64,000 nucleotides of DNA from contig NZ_JBDPZC010000007.1 of the NCBI RefSeq assembly GCF_039872765.1, positions 124,001-188,000 of the forward strand. Reading direction: 5' to 3'. A program made the translations under genes and the position numbers. Below, piece by piece: positions 7,143-17,170 of the stretch (position 1 is the first letter of the stretch; each line of letters opens with the position of its first letter). The notes below the pieces were generated by a model. It did not search any database. It was not told the DNA's origin and saw only the letters and a list, made by a program, of their open reading frames with translations. This DNA comes from Roseateles_B flavus. Lineage in GTDB: Bacteria > Pseudomonadota > Gammaproteobacteria > Burkholderiales > Burkholderiaceae_C.

Positions 7143-8042
7143 ATGAGCCATTCGGAAGGGCAGGCGTTCGCCGCCCAGGAGCCCCCCGCCACGCAGTCCG
7201 ACAAGCCGCCGCCGCAGCACCTGGCCGGGTCCGGCAGCGAGGCCCAGCTGGATCCGCCGCCGCGCTTCATGGCCGAGCACTACCAGGGCAGCGGCAAGCT
7301 GCAGGGCCTGGTCGCGCTGATCACGGGCGCAGACTCCGGCATCGGCCGCGCCGTGGCCGTGCTCTTCGCGCGTGAGGGCGCCGATGTGTGCATCGTGCAC
7401 CTCAGCTCCCATGAGGACGCCCGGCACACGGCGGACTTGGTCGAGGCCGAGGGGCGGCGTGCCCTGGTCGTGGCCGGTGACGTGCGGGAGCCTGACTTCT
7501 GCGAGTCCGCCGTGCGTGCCTGCGTGGACGAGCTGGGCCGCCTCGACGTGCTCGTCAACAACGCCGCCTTCCAGCGGCACGCGGACTCCCTGCTGGACAT
7601 TGACCAGGAACAACTGGAGCGCACCTTCCGCACCAACGTCTTCGGCTACCTGCAGATGGCGCGGGCCGCGCTGCCCCACCTGAAGCGGGGCGCCTGCATC
7701 ATCAACACGGGCTCCTCCACCGGTCTGCGCGGCAACGCGAAGCTGATCGACTACTCGGCCAGCAAGGGCGCGGTCCATGCCTTCACCAAGGCCCTGGCCC
7801 AGGCGCTGCTGCCTGAGGGCATCCGCGTCAATGCGGTCGCGCCGGGCCCGGTCTGGACGCCATTGAACCCGGCCGACCTGCCGGCCGAACAGGTCCCCCA
7901 GTTCGGCAGGAACAGCGACATGAAGCGCCCCGCCCAGCCCGAGGAGCTGTCCCCGGCCTATGTGTTCCTGGCTTCGTCGGTGTGCTCGTCCTACATCAGC
8001 GGCGTGGTCCTGCCGGTGACGGGCAGCGTGGGGGCCATCTGA
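7143..8042 (+). CDS. Short-chain dehydrogenase/reductase (YghA-like)
   Basis: 299 residues behind AGGAG. An N-terminal polar extension of about 50 residues precedes a classical SDR Rossmann domain. It has the cofactor motif TGADSGIG, NNAA, a catalytic serine in NTGSST (S191/S192) and YSASK (Y204, K208), then the PGPVWTPL loop. The long extension with PPPRF and the closing GSVGAI are typical of the YghA/YdaD (general stress protein 39) group of NAD(P)-dependent aldehyde or sugar reductases. Substrate unknown. Confidence 0.9.
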   Translation: MSHSEGQAFAAQEPPATQSDKPPPQHLAGSGSEAQLDPPPRFMAEHYQGSGKLQGLVALITGADSGIGRAVAVLFAREGADVCIVHLSSHEDARHTADLVEAEGRRALVVAGDVREPDFCESAVRACVDELGRLDVLVNNAAFQRHADSLLDIDQEQLERTFRTNVFGYLQMARAALPHLKRGACIINTGSSTGLRGNAKLIDYSASKGAVHAFTKALAQALLPEGIRVNAVAPGPVWTPLNPADLPAEQVPQFGRNSDMKRPAQPEELSPAYVFLASSVCSSYISGVVLPVTGSVGAI

Positions 8043-8063
8043 AGCGTCCCGGGCAGCGGCGAA

Positions 8064-8077
8064 GGCGCGCCGATTGC
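8064..8077 (+). promoter_or_regulatory. Candidate sigma-54 promoter (GT4-PAP2 operon)
   Basis: GGCGCGCCGATTGC, 48 nt upstream of the GTG at 8126. Confidence 0.65.
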
Positions 8078-8125
8078 CCCTGCGGTGCTTCATCCATCCC
8101 GTCTGCCCTGTTCCGAGGAGGCCTC

Positions 8126-9283
8126 GTGCGTATCGCCTATGTCACCGAAACCTATCCGCCCGAACTCAACGGCGTCGCCCTTGGCGTGGAACGGGTGGTC
8201 AGCTACTTGCGCGGCCGCGGGCATGAGGTCGACCTGCTGAGGCCGGCCCAGCGCGGCGAGCGCCCGGCGCCGGCGGGCGAGCAGGAATGGCTCTGCACCG
8301 GCTGCCCCATCCCCGTCTATCCCGAGCTGCGCTTCGGCCTGGCCTCGGCGGCGGCCGTGGCGCGGCGGCTGCAGGAACGCCAGGCGGAGCTGGTGCACAT
8401 CGCCACCCCGGGCCCCCTGGCCTGGGCCGCGGTGCGGGCCGCGCGCAGGCTGGGCCTGGCGCTGAGCTCGGACTTCCGCACCAACTTCCACCAGTACAGC
8501 CGCTACTACGGCCTGGGCCTGCTGTCCCCGCTGGTCGAGGCCGGCCTGCGCCAGCTGCACAACCGTACCCAGCGCACCTTCGTGCCCTCCCGCTCGGCCT
8601 ACCGGCAGCTGGCGGCGCGGGGCTTCCGTCATCTGCAGCTGCTGGGACGGGGCGTCGATGCCGACCGCTTCTCGCCCGTCTGGCGCTGCGAGGCCCTGCG
8701 CGCGGAATGGCAGGCGGGCAGGGGGCCGGTCCTGCTGCATGTGGGCCGGCTGGCCGCCGAGAAGAACGTGGAGCTGGCCCTGCGCGCCCATGCCTTGCTG
8801 AGCCGGGCGCGGCCGGATTGCCGCATGATCGTCGTGGGGGACGGGCCTCTGCGTGCGCGCCTGGAGCGGCGCTACCCGGCCGCGCGCTTCCTGGGCGTGC
8901 TGCGCGGCGAGGCGCTGTCGCGCGCCTATGCCAGCGCCGACGCCTTCCTCTTCCCCAGCCTCTCCGACACCTTCGGCAACGTGACCCTGGAGGCCATGGC
9001 CTCGGGCCTGCCGGTGCTGGCCTTCAACACGGCCGCGGCGGCGGACCTCATCGTGCCGCGCCTCAACGGCTTCCTGGCCACGGTGGGCGACGACACCGCC
9101 TTCCTCGACGGCGCGCTGCGCTTTGCCGCGCCGCCGGCAGTCTTCAACACGATGCGGCTGCAGGCCCGACGGACGGCGCTGCAGCAGCATCTGCCGGAAC
9201 TGCTGGCCCGCTTCGAGACGACCCTGCAGCAACTCTGCGAGGAGCGGCCGCTGGCCGCGGCCCTGCAGATGCCGGCCGTCTGA
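8126..9283 (+). CDS. GT4-family glycosyltransferase
   Basis: 385 residues from a GTG behind CCGAGGAGG. The GT-B fold shows an N-terminal TETYPPELNGVA and YSRYYGLGLLSPLVEAGLR. The C-terminal donor domain has HVGRLAAEKNVELALRA, VVGDGPLRARLE and the EX7E-type SDTFGNVTLEAMASGLPVLAF. It belongs with glycolipid or sulfoquinovosyl/mannosyl transferases that act on diacylglycerol or polyprenyl acceptors. The PAP2 gene follows after 2 bp, suggesting a lipid-linked acceptor. Part of the polysaccharide/envelope set of the island. Confidence 0.9.
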   Translation: MRIAYVTETYPPELNGVALGVERVVSYLRGRGHEVDLLRPAQRGERPAPAGEQEWLCTGCPIPVYPELRFGLASAAAVARRLQERQAELVHIATPGPLAWAAVRAARRLGLALSSDFRTNFHQYSRYYGLGLLSPLVEAGLRQLHNRTQRTFVPSRSAYRQLAARGFRHLQLLGRGVDADRFSPVWRCEALRAEWQAGRGPVLLHVGRLAAEKNVELALRAHALLSRARPDCRMIVVGDGPLRARLERRYPAARFLGVLRGEALSRAYASADAFLFPSLSDTFGNVTLEAMASGLPVLAFNTAAAADLIVPRLNGFLATVGDDTAFLDGALRFAAPPAVFNTMRLQARRTALQQHLPELLARFETTLQQLCEERPLAAALQMPAV

Positions 9284-9285
9284 GC

Positions 9286-9894
9286 ATGGACTCGGAGGTC
9301 CTGCCAGCGCGCAAGCGCTCCGCGCCGTCGCTGCGCGACGCCCTGGCCGCCTGGGCCGCCCGCAGCCCGGCGCTGGCCCTGTCCCGGCGCTGCGAGCTCG
9401 TTTGCCTGCGCGGACTGCATGGCCGCGCGCGCCACCCCGTCCTGCTGCGCCTCATGGTGCTGGCCAGCCGTGCCGGCAACGGACCGCTGTGGGGCCTGCT
9501 CATCGCGCTGCAGGCCTGGCCCGGCGGCCGGCCCTGGCTGGCGCTGGCCCTGGGGGCCATGGGCGCGCTGCACGTGCTGCTGGTGAAGGGGCTCAAGGCG
9601 GCCTTCGCCCGTGCCCGGCCCTGCGAACGCTGCGAGGGCGTGCAGGCCCTGGAGGCGCGGCTGGACCGCCACAGCTTTCCCAGCGGCCATACGCTGCATG
9701 CGCTCGCCTTCAGCCTCGTGCTCTCGGCGCAGGACCCGCGCTGGGGCTGGCTGCTGTGGCCGCTGAGTCTGGCCATCGCCCTGTCCCGCATGGTCCTGGG
9801 CCTGCACTACCCCAGCGACGTGCTCGCCGCCTGCCTGCTGGGCCTGATGGGCGGCAGCCTGTGCCTGCTCCTGCTGCGGCAGTTCGGGGTCTGA
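9286..9894 (+). CDS. PAP2-family membrane phosphatase
   Basis: 202 residues, several membrane helices. The phosphatase signature is split over three blocks: KAAFARARP, SFPSGHTLHAL (catalytic His) and SRMVLGLHYPSDVLA (second His and Asp). Family members dephosphorylate phosphatidic acid, undecaprenyl pyrophosphate or similar lipids. A pair of cysteines (CERC) follows the first block. It starts 2 bp after the glycosyltransferase stop, so both are one operon, plausibly acting on the same lipid carrier. Confidence 0.88.
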   Translation: MDSEVLPARKRSAPSLRDALAAWAARSPALALSRRCELVCLRGLHGRARHPVLLRLMVLASRAGNGPLWGLLIALQAWPGGRPWLALALGAMGALHVLLVKGLKAAFARARPCERCEGVQALEARLDRHSFPSGHTLHALAFSLVLSAQDPRWGWLLWPLSLAIALSRMVLGLHYPSDVLAACLLGLMGGSLCLLLLRQFGV

Positions 9895-9896
9895 CT

Positions 9897-10728
9897 TCAG
9901 GCGGTGCTCTCCAGCAGCTGCGCCACCTGCAGCAGGCTGACCGGCTGGCGGCGCTGGCTCATGGCTGCCGTGGCCACCCGCTGCCAGGAGCGGCGGGCCG
10001 AGGCATGGCGGGCATCCAGGGGATGGAGTTCCAGGCGCAGCAGCGGGCGCTCGGTCTGCAGGCGCAGCAGGGCGGCATTCCACCAGACCGAGGCCAGGCG
10101 CCGCGAGGCACTGCGCGTGCTCCATACCTGGGCCATGGCGCTGAGCGTCGGACCGTGGGGAAGGAGCACCACCTGGCGCAGGGTGCAGGTGTAGAGCAGG
10201 GGCTGCTCGCGCAGGGCCTCCCAGCTGCCGGCGCTCATCAGCCAGGCCGGCGGCACGAAGCCGGCCGGCCTCACCCCCAGGGACTCCATCCAGCGCCGTC
10301 CCGCCGTCAGCCGGCGCCGCGCTTCGGCATAGGGCAGAGCGGAGAACTCGCCCTCGCCGTGCGTGTACCACAGGCGCTTCACGCGCTGCCAGCCACCCCG
10401 GGGCAGCAGCGGGTCGCGGTGGTCGTAGCCGTGCAGCACCAGTTCGTCGCCCGCCTCGGCGCGCTGCAGCAGCCAGCGCTCGAAGGCCGGGTCGCGGGGG
10501 CTGCCATGGAAGCGTGGCACGGCCAGCAGGCTCAGCGGCCGGATGCCCATCTCGTCCAACTGATCGATCAGGCTGCGGCAGTCGGACCAGGTCGAGGGCG
10601 CAACGTCGTGGATCACCGCCGCCAGCAGGCGCGGGGCCAGACCCTCCAGTTCCTCCGGCAGCGGACGGACCGCAGCCAGGAAGGCAGGGTCAGGTGTTGC
10701 CAATCGGGTGTCGGCGCGCAGCGAAGGC

Positions 10729-10736
<8 letters not shown>
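9897..10736 (-). CDS. DUF2334 polysaccharide deacetylase-like protein
   Basis: 279 residues from a GTG start that overlaps the catalase stop by 8 bp. The fold is that of carbohydrate esterase 4 relatives: AVIHDVAPSTW near the N-terminus (metal-site Asp) and LVLHGYDHRD (metal-site His), then FVPPAWLMS. There is no signal peptide, so it is probably cytoplasmic. It may trim acetyl groups from a surface polysaccharide made by neighbouring genes; the substrate is inferred. Codons 14-19 contain a one-mismatch copy of the dispersed 15-mer (10687-10701). Confidence 0.82.
10687..10701 (+). repeat. Dispersed 15-mer, one mismatch
   Basis: GGGTCAGGTGTTGCC, one change from GGGTCAGGTCTTGCC, inside the DUF2334 gene. 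Confidence 0.5.
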
Positions 10737-13272
<2,536 letters not shown>

Positions 13273-13352
13273 GGGCAGTCCTTCAGATGGTTTCGGTTGA
13301 CCGGCCCTCAGCCGGTGTGCGGAGGCGTGCGGCGCGGAATGCGCCTGCGCAG

Positions 13353-13366
13353 GGCACGGCGCTTGC
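13353..13366 (+). promoter_or_regulatory. Sigma-54 promoter, exact consensus (DUF6496 gene)
   Basis: GGCACGGCGCTTGC, exact GGCACG-N4-TTGC, 45 nt upstream of 13412. Confidence 0.8.
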
Positions 13367-13374
13367 CGCCCCTG

Positions 13375-13388
13375 GCAGAAGCGGTGCC
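13375..13388 (-). promoter_or_regulatory. Candidate sigma-54 promoter for katE
   Basis: Minus strand GGCACCGCTTCTGC: full TGGCAC half at -24, CTGC instead of TTGC at -12. It lies 102 nt upstream of katE, facing the 13353 element. Confidence 0.45.
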
Positions 13389-13411
13389 AGGTGGCGCCAC
13401 AGGAGCAGACC

Positions 13412-13597
13412 ATGGCGAAGTACGGCAAGAAGGCCCAGCAGGAAGTGGCCAAGGCCCTGCACGAAGAAAAGAACGGCCAGCTCAGGAGCGGCCGCAGCGG
13501 CAAGAAGGTGACGGACCCGAAGCAGGCCATTGCCATCGGCCTGTCGCGGGCCCGCAAGGCCGGCGGCAAGGTGCCTGATCCGCCGCCGCGTCACTGA
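13412..13597 (+). CDS. DUF6496 small basic protein
   Basis: 61 residues, beginning MAKYGKKAQQEVAKALHEEK, with KKVTDPKQAIAIGLSRARKAGGK near the end. This Lys/Arg-rich pattern is typical of the DUF6496 family, short stress-associated proteins whose repeat is reminiscent of plasmid-stability or histone-like proteins. AGGAG precedes the ATG, and the exact-consensus sigma-54 promoter 45 nt upstream fits the island. It may bind nucleic acid; function not established. Confidence 0.85.
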   Translation: MAKYGKKAQQEVAKALHEEKNGQLRSGRSGKKVTDPKQAIAIGLSRARKAGGKVPDPPPRH

Positions 13598-13604
13598 GAC
13601 GGCC

Positions 13605-14270
13605 TCAGCTGGGGCGCTCGCTGAGCAGGATCTCGACGCGCCGGTTGCGCGCCCGGCCCTGCTCGGAGTCATTGCCGGCCAGCGGCTCGCGCGAGCCGCG
13701 ACCGGCCACCGTCATTTGCGAGCTGGGCACGCCGCGCGCGGCGAGATAGTCCCGCACGGTCTCGGCGCGCTGCAGGGACAGCGGCTGGTTGAGCGCGTCG
13801 TTCCCGCTGTTGTCCGTGTGGCCGATGATGTTGACCTGCATGCCGGTCCCGAACTCGCGGGCGAACTGGTCCAGCACGGGGCGCATGGAGGGCCGCAGGT
13901 CGGCACGGCCGGTGTCGAAGGACAGGTCGCCCGGCACGTGCACGCGCAGCTGGTTGTCCTGGGTGCGGCTGACCTCCACGCCGGTGCCGGCGCTGGCCTG
14001 TTCGAGGGCACGCTGCTTTTCTTCCATGCGCCGCGACCAGGCATGGCCGGCCACAGCGCCGATGGCCCCGCCGATGACGGCGCCGGTGCCGGCCTTGCCG
14101 CCCGTGACGGAGCTCAGCACCGCGCCCGCGGTCGCGCCCACCGCGGCGCCGGTCGCCGTGCGCCGGCTGCTTTCATCCATGGAGGCGCAGCCCGTGGCGA
14201 CACAGACCGCGGCAATGAGGCAGACGCGGCTGCTGCCGCGCAGGAACTGGTGTTGCTGGAGTTGAGGCAT
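13605..14270 (-). CDS. OmpA-family lipoprotein with glycine-zipper region
   Basis: 221 residues. Signal peptide with lipobox ATGC, then a glycine-zipper segment (GAAVGATAGAVLSSVTGGKAG and onward) that may insert in the outer membrane. The C-terminal OmpA-like peptidoglycan-binding domain has LSFDTGRADLRPSM, IIGHTDNSGNDALNQPLSLQRAETV and the closing GRARNRRVEI with the peptidoglycan-contacting Asp and Arg. It resembles YiaD/PAL-type anchors between outer membrane and wall. No clear -24/-12 element precedes it. Confidence 0.9.
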   Translation of the reverse strand: MPQLQQHQFLRGSSRVCLIAAVCVATGCASMDESSRRTATGAAVGATAGAVLSSVTGGKAGTGAVIGGAIGAVAGHAWSRRMEEKQRALEQASAGTGVEVSRTQDNQLRVHVPGDLSFDTGRADLRPSMRPVLDQFAREFGTGMQVNIIGHTDNSGNDALNQPLSLQRAETVRDYLAARGVPSSQMTVAGRGSREPLAGNDSEQGRARNRRVEILLSERPS

Positions 14271-14427
14271 GGCTAGTCTCCCTGGCCCCGTGCCGGGGCC
14301 GCATGACATGAAGTGGCACCACAGGCCGCTGTGGAACCCGAGGAGAGAAAGGGCCCAGGCCGAGGCGGCCCGGGCCAAATGGGCGCCGGGGAGGCGCCCA
14401 TGGGGAGGTCGTTCAAGCAGAGCGCCG

Positions 14428-14443
14428 GGGGTCAGGTCTTGCC
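14428..14443 (+). repeat. Dispersed 15-mer, exact copy
   Basis: GGGGTCAGGTCTTGCC. On the minus strand it encodes the last codons and TGA stop of the 62-residue gene (G-K-T-stop). Confidence 0.85.
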
Positions 14444-14620
14444 CCGGTCCGGCGACCCCGCGGGGGCCCTTCCGCCGCCGGGCGCGGCCGGCCTGCTGCG
14501 GGGATCGTCCGGGGCCAGGGGCTGCCGGGACGTCCGGTCGCCAGCGGGCTTGTCCCGCCGGTGCGCTGCTTGCTGTGGCCCGCCGATGCCGGCGAGTTCC
14601 GTGTGCTTGGATGGATTCAT
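14432..14620 (-). CDS. Small hydrophilic protein, 62 aa
   Basis: Begins MNPSKHTELAGIGGPQQ and is polar, rich in Pro, Arg, Gly and Asp, with no membrane segment. I recognise no family, and length alone would not make it convincing. However, GGAGA precedes the ATG and an exact-consensus sigma-54 promoter lies 49 nt upstream in the right orientation, matching the other island genes. The stop codon lies inside the dispersed 15-mer, so the element may have truncated or re-ended the gene. Confidence 0.55.
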   Translation of the reverse strand: MNPSKHTELAGIGGPQQAAHRRDKPAGDRTSRQPLAPDDPRSRPAAPGGGRAPAGSPDRGKT

Positions 14621-14669
14621 CGGCTTTCCGTCTCCGGGCGCCGCCAGCGGCTCCCATGGCCCTCCAGGG

Positions 14670-14683
14670 GCAAACCCCGTGCC
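14670..14683 (-). promoter_or_regulatory. Sigma-54 promoter, exact consensus (62-aa gene)
   Basis: Minus strand GGCACGGGGTTTGC, exact GGCACG-N4-TTGC, 49 nt upstream of 14620. Confidence 0.75.
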
Positions 14684-14689
14684 GGGCCC

Positions 14690-16537
14690 TCATGGCTGGC
14701 GGCTGCCGGCCTGCGCAAGCTGCTGCAGCTCGGGCTTGATCAGCAGGAAGCGGCCGATCACCAGGGCATCCAGCGGCGTGCTGAAGAAAGCCTCCAGCGC
14801 ATGGCGCGGCGTGCAGACGATGGGCTGGCCCCTCACATTGAAGGAGGTGTTGATGAGCACCGGCACGCCGCTGTGGCGTTCGAAGGCCTTCAGCAGGCGG
14901 TGCAAGAGCGGATGCCCCTCGCTGCTGACGGTCTGCACCCGCGCGGTCTGGTCCGTGTGGCAGGCCGAGGGAATGCGTTCGCGCCGACCCGGCTGCAGGC
15001 GGTGGATGAAGAGCATGAAGGGCGAGCCCTTGTCTTCCAGCGGGGCGGGCTCGAACCACTCGGCGAAGTCCTCCAGGGGCACGGCGGGGGCCACGGGGCG
15101 GAAGTCCTCGCGGTCCTTCAGCTCGTTGAGGCGGGCCTGCATGGCCGGGTCGATGGGCGAGGCCAGGATGGAGCGCGCCCCCAGGGCCCGCGGACCGAAC
15201 TCCATGCGGCCCTGAAACCAGCCCACCACGCGGTTGGCCGCCAGCAGTTCCGCCGTGCGTTCGGCGATGTCGTCCAGGGGTTCGTAGTCCAGGCGGGCCC
15301 ACTGCAGCAGGGCCTCGATCTCCTGGTCCTCGAAGCCGGGACCGTAGTAGACATGCTCCATCTGCCAGCGCCGCGGCGCCAGCGGGTAGACCGGCGCGGA
15401 GGCCGAGGCCAGCGTGCTGGCAAGGCGGTCCAGGGACGAATCCGCGCCGTCCTCCAGCTGGCGCTCGCGGGCATCCACCCACAGCGCCGCACCCAGGGCG
15501 GTGCCGGCGTCGCCGGCCGCGGGCTGGACCCAGACGGCGTCGAAGAGCCCGCTGTCGCGCAGCCGCGCGTTCATCACGCAGTTGAGCGCCACGCCACCGG
15601 CCATGGCGAGGTAGCGCTCGCCGCTGGCCTCGCGCAGCCAGCGCGCCAGCTGCAGCACGGTCTCCTCCAGCAGGTCCTGCAGCGAGGCGGCGAGGTCCAG
15701 CTGGCGCTCGTCCAGCCGGCCGCCGGGACCGCGGGCAGGGCCGAAGGCGCGCTCCATGTCCAGCGGCGTCAGCTCGTACTGGCCCTGCTCGCCGGTGCGC
15801 AGGTGCTCGCGCAGCAGGCCGGCATAGCGCGGCGTGCCCAGCGCGGCCAGGGCCATGACCTTGTATTCGTCGCTGGAGTGCAGAAAGCCCAGGTGGGCGG
15901 TGACGGCCTCGTAAAGCAGGCCCAGTGAATGCGGCATCAGCACCTCGCCCAGCGTGCTGTAGCGCTCGTCGTGGTAGCGGCCGTAGGTGGTGGTGGAGCG
16001 CTCGCCGCGGCCGTCCAGCGTCATCACGGCGCAGCGCTCGAAGGGCGAGGCCAGGAAGGCGCTGGCCTGGTGGCACAGATGGTGGGCGACGAAGTGCCAC
16101 TCGTAGGGCGCCTGCTCATGCCGCACGCCCGCGAAGCGCGCCCGCAGATGGTGCGGCACGCCGTCCACCAGCAGGCGCGGCGCGCAGCTCACATAGCTGG
16201 CGAAGAGCGGGTCCCAGGGGCTCTCCCAGTCACCCTTGTCCTCTGCCGAGGGCTCCAGCGGCAGGCGCAGGCCGCCGTCACGCGCGCGGTCGTCGATGAA
16301 GAGCTGCGGATTGAAGCTGTAGGCCACGTGGTCGACCTCGGCCAGCGTGATGCCGGCCTCGGCCAGGCAGTAGTCGACGGCATGCCAGGGCAGCTCCCAG
16401 GCGGTGAAGGGCAGGGGGCGCTTGCCGTGCTTGATCCGGGTGAAGCGCTCCTCCTCGGCCGCGGCGATGAGCTGGCCATCGCGCATCAGGGCGGCGGCGG
16501 GATCGTGGAAGCAGGCGTTCAGTCCCAGGGTGATCAT
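14690..16537 (-). CDS. NodU/CmcH-type carbamoyltransferase
   Basis: 615 residues. The N-terminal Kae1/ASKHA-like domain begins ITLGLNACFHDPAAALM and has EEERFTRIKHGKR and the metal-site histidines in HHLCHQASAFLASPF. MAGGVALNCVMNARL and FGPRALGARSILA mark the second half, followed by the C-terminal YrdC-related domain. Family members transfer carbamoyl from carbamoyl phosphate to hydroxyl groups of sugars or antibiotics, as NodU does on Nod factors. Next to polysaccharide genes, it probably carbamoylates a surface glycan. A -24/-12 element lies 33 nt upstream. Confidence 0.92.
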   Translation of the reverse strand: MITLGLNACFHDPAAALMRDGQLIAAAEEERFTRIKHGKRPLPFTAWELPWHAVDYCLAEAGITLAEVDHVAYSFNPQLFIDDRARDGGLRLPLEPSAEDKGDWESPWDPLFASYVSCAPRLLVDGVPHHLRARFAGVRHEQAPYEWHFVAHHLCHQASAFLASPFERCAVMTLDGRGERSTTTYGRYHDERYSTLGEVLMPHSLGLLYEAVTAHLGFLHSSDEYKVMALAALGTPRYAGLLREHLRTGEQGQYELTPLDMERAFGPARGPGGRLDERQLDLAASLQDLLEETVLQLARWLREASGERYLAMAGGVALNCVMNARLRDSGLFDAVWVQPAAGDAGTALGAALWVDARERQLEDGADSSLDRLASTLASASAPVYPLAPRRWQMEHVYYGPGFEDQEIEALLQWARLDYEPLDDIAERTAELLAANRVVGWFQGRMEFGPRALGARSILASPIDPAMQARLNELKDREDFRPVAPAVPLEDFAEWFEPAPLEDKGSPFMLFIHRLQPGRRERIPSACHTDQTARVQTVSSEGHPLLHRLLKAFERHSGVPVLINTSFNVRGQPIVCTPRHALEAFFSTPLDALVIGRFLLIKPELQQLAQAGSRQP

Positions 16538-16570
16538 GCGCAGTTCCGTCAGTGAAGGCGGCGAAGCTTG

Positions 16571-16584
16571 GCAATCGCGATGCC
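16571..16584 (-). promoter_or_regulatory. Candidate sigma-54 promoter for the carbamoyltransferase
   Basis: Minus strand GGCATCGCGATTGC, embedded in the near-palindrome TTGGCAATCGCGATGCCAAG; 33 nt upstream of 16537. Confidence 0.6.
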
Positions 16585-16596
16585 AAGGGCCCGTGC

Positions 16597-17061
16597 TCAC
16601 GCACCGCTGCGGCGTGTGTCCGCCTTCAGCACGCGGCGCATGTAGGCCAGCGAAGCGCGTTTGTGGCGCGGGTCCAGCGTGGCGGTGCAGTCGCCGGGAA
16701 TGTGCAGCGCGCAGCCCCGCAAACAGGCGTCCATCGCGGTGAACTGGATGCAGAAATCGGTGGACAGCCCCACCAGCACCAGGCGCTGCGCAATTTCTGC
16801 TGCAAGCTTGTCCTGGGTGCGGTGCTGGACCTGCAGGGCATCGAAGCGGGCGTGCCAGCGGCCTTCGTTGTCATTGGCATGGATGGCCGGCACGCCGCGG
16901 GCCTGCAGAGACTGCTTGAGACGCTGGATGGCCCGCGCCACCGGCAGGGCCTGGCGCGCGAGGGCAGCACCACCGGGGAAGCGGAAGCTGCTGATGACGT
17001 CCACCAGCAGCAGGACCTCGTCGCTACGGGGCAGGGCGGGGTGCTGGCCGGCGATCTTCAT
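16597..17061 (-). CDS. Isochorismatase-family protein, internally shortened
   Basis: 154 residues. The cysteine-hydrolase fold is clear: LLLVDVISSFRFPGG with the first catalytic Asp, AIHANDNEGRWHARF, and LVGLSTDFCIQFTAMDA with the nucleophilic Cys. Family members are usually 180-200 residues and carry a catalytic Lys about 30-35 residues before the Cys, in a segment like LKPKHSGF. Here only about 20 residues separate RTQDK from the Cys, and that segment is missing. It may be catalytically dead or changed. No ribosome site is obvious at the ATG at 17061. Confidence 0.8.
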   Translation of the reverse strand: MKIAGQHPALPRSDEVLLLVDVISSFRFPGGAALARQALPVARAIQRLKQSLQARGVPAIHANDNEGRWHARFDALQVQHRTQDKLAAEIAQRLVLVGLSTDFCIQFTAMDACLRGCALHIPGDCTATLDPRHKRASLAYMRRVLKADTRRSGA

Positions 17062-17121
17062 GGCTTCATGGGAGGTGGGGCGCGGAAGACCCTGGTCGCC
17101 GTCGAGGCCAACGGGGGGCCG

Positions 17122-17135
17122 GGCATGCGGGCTGC
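17122..17135 (+). promoter_or_regulatory. Possible sigma-54 promoter for ugd
   Basis: GGCATGCGGGCTGC: correct spacing, CTGC at -12; 35 nt upstream of 17171. The reverse strand reads GGCAGCCCGCATGC, a weak match towards the isochorismatase gene. Confidence 0.4.
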
Positions 17136-17170
17136 CGCCGCGGGGCATCGTCCCGCAGCCAGGAGTGCCG

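Noticed and set aside
13273..13569. Extended N-terminus of KatE up to 13569
   Set aside because: The extra residues match no catalase, lie over the DUF6496 gene and its promoter, and the ATG at 13272 is the better start.
14561..15928. 455-codon plus-strand frame opposite the carbamoyltransferase
   Set aside because: Composition and lack of motifs mark it as antisense noise.
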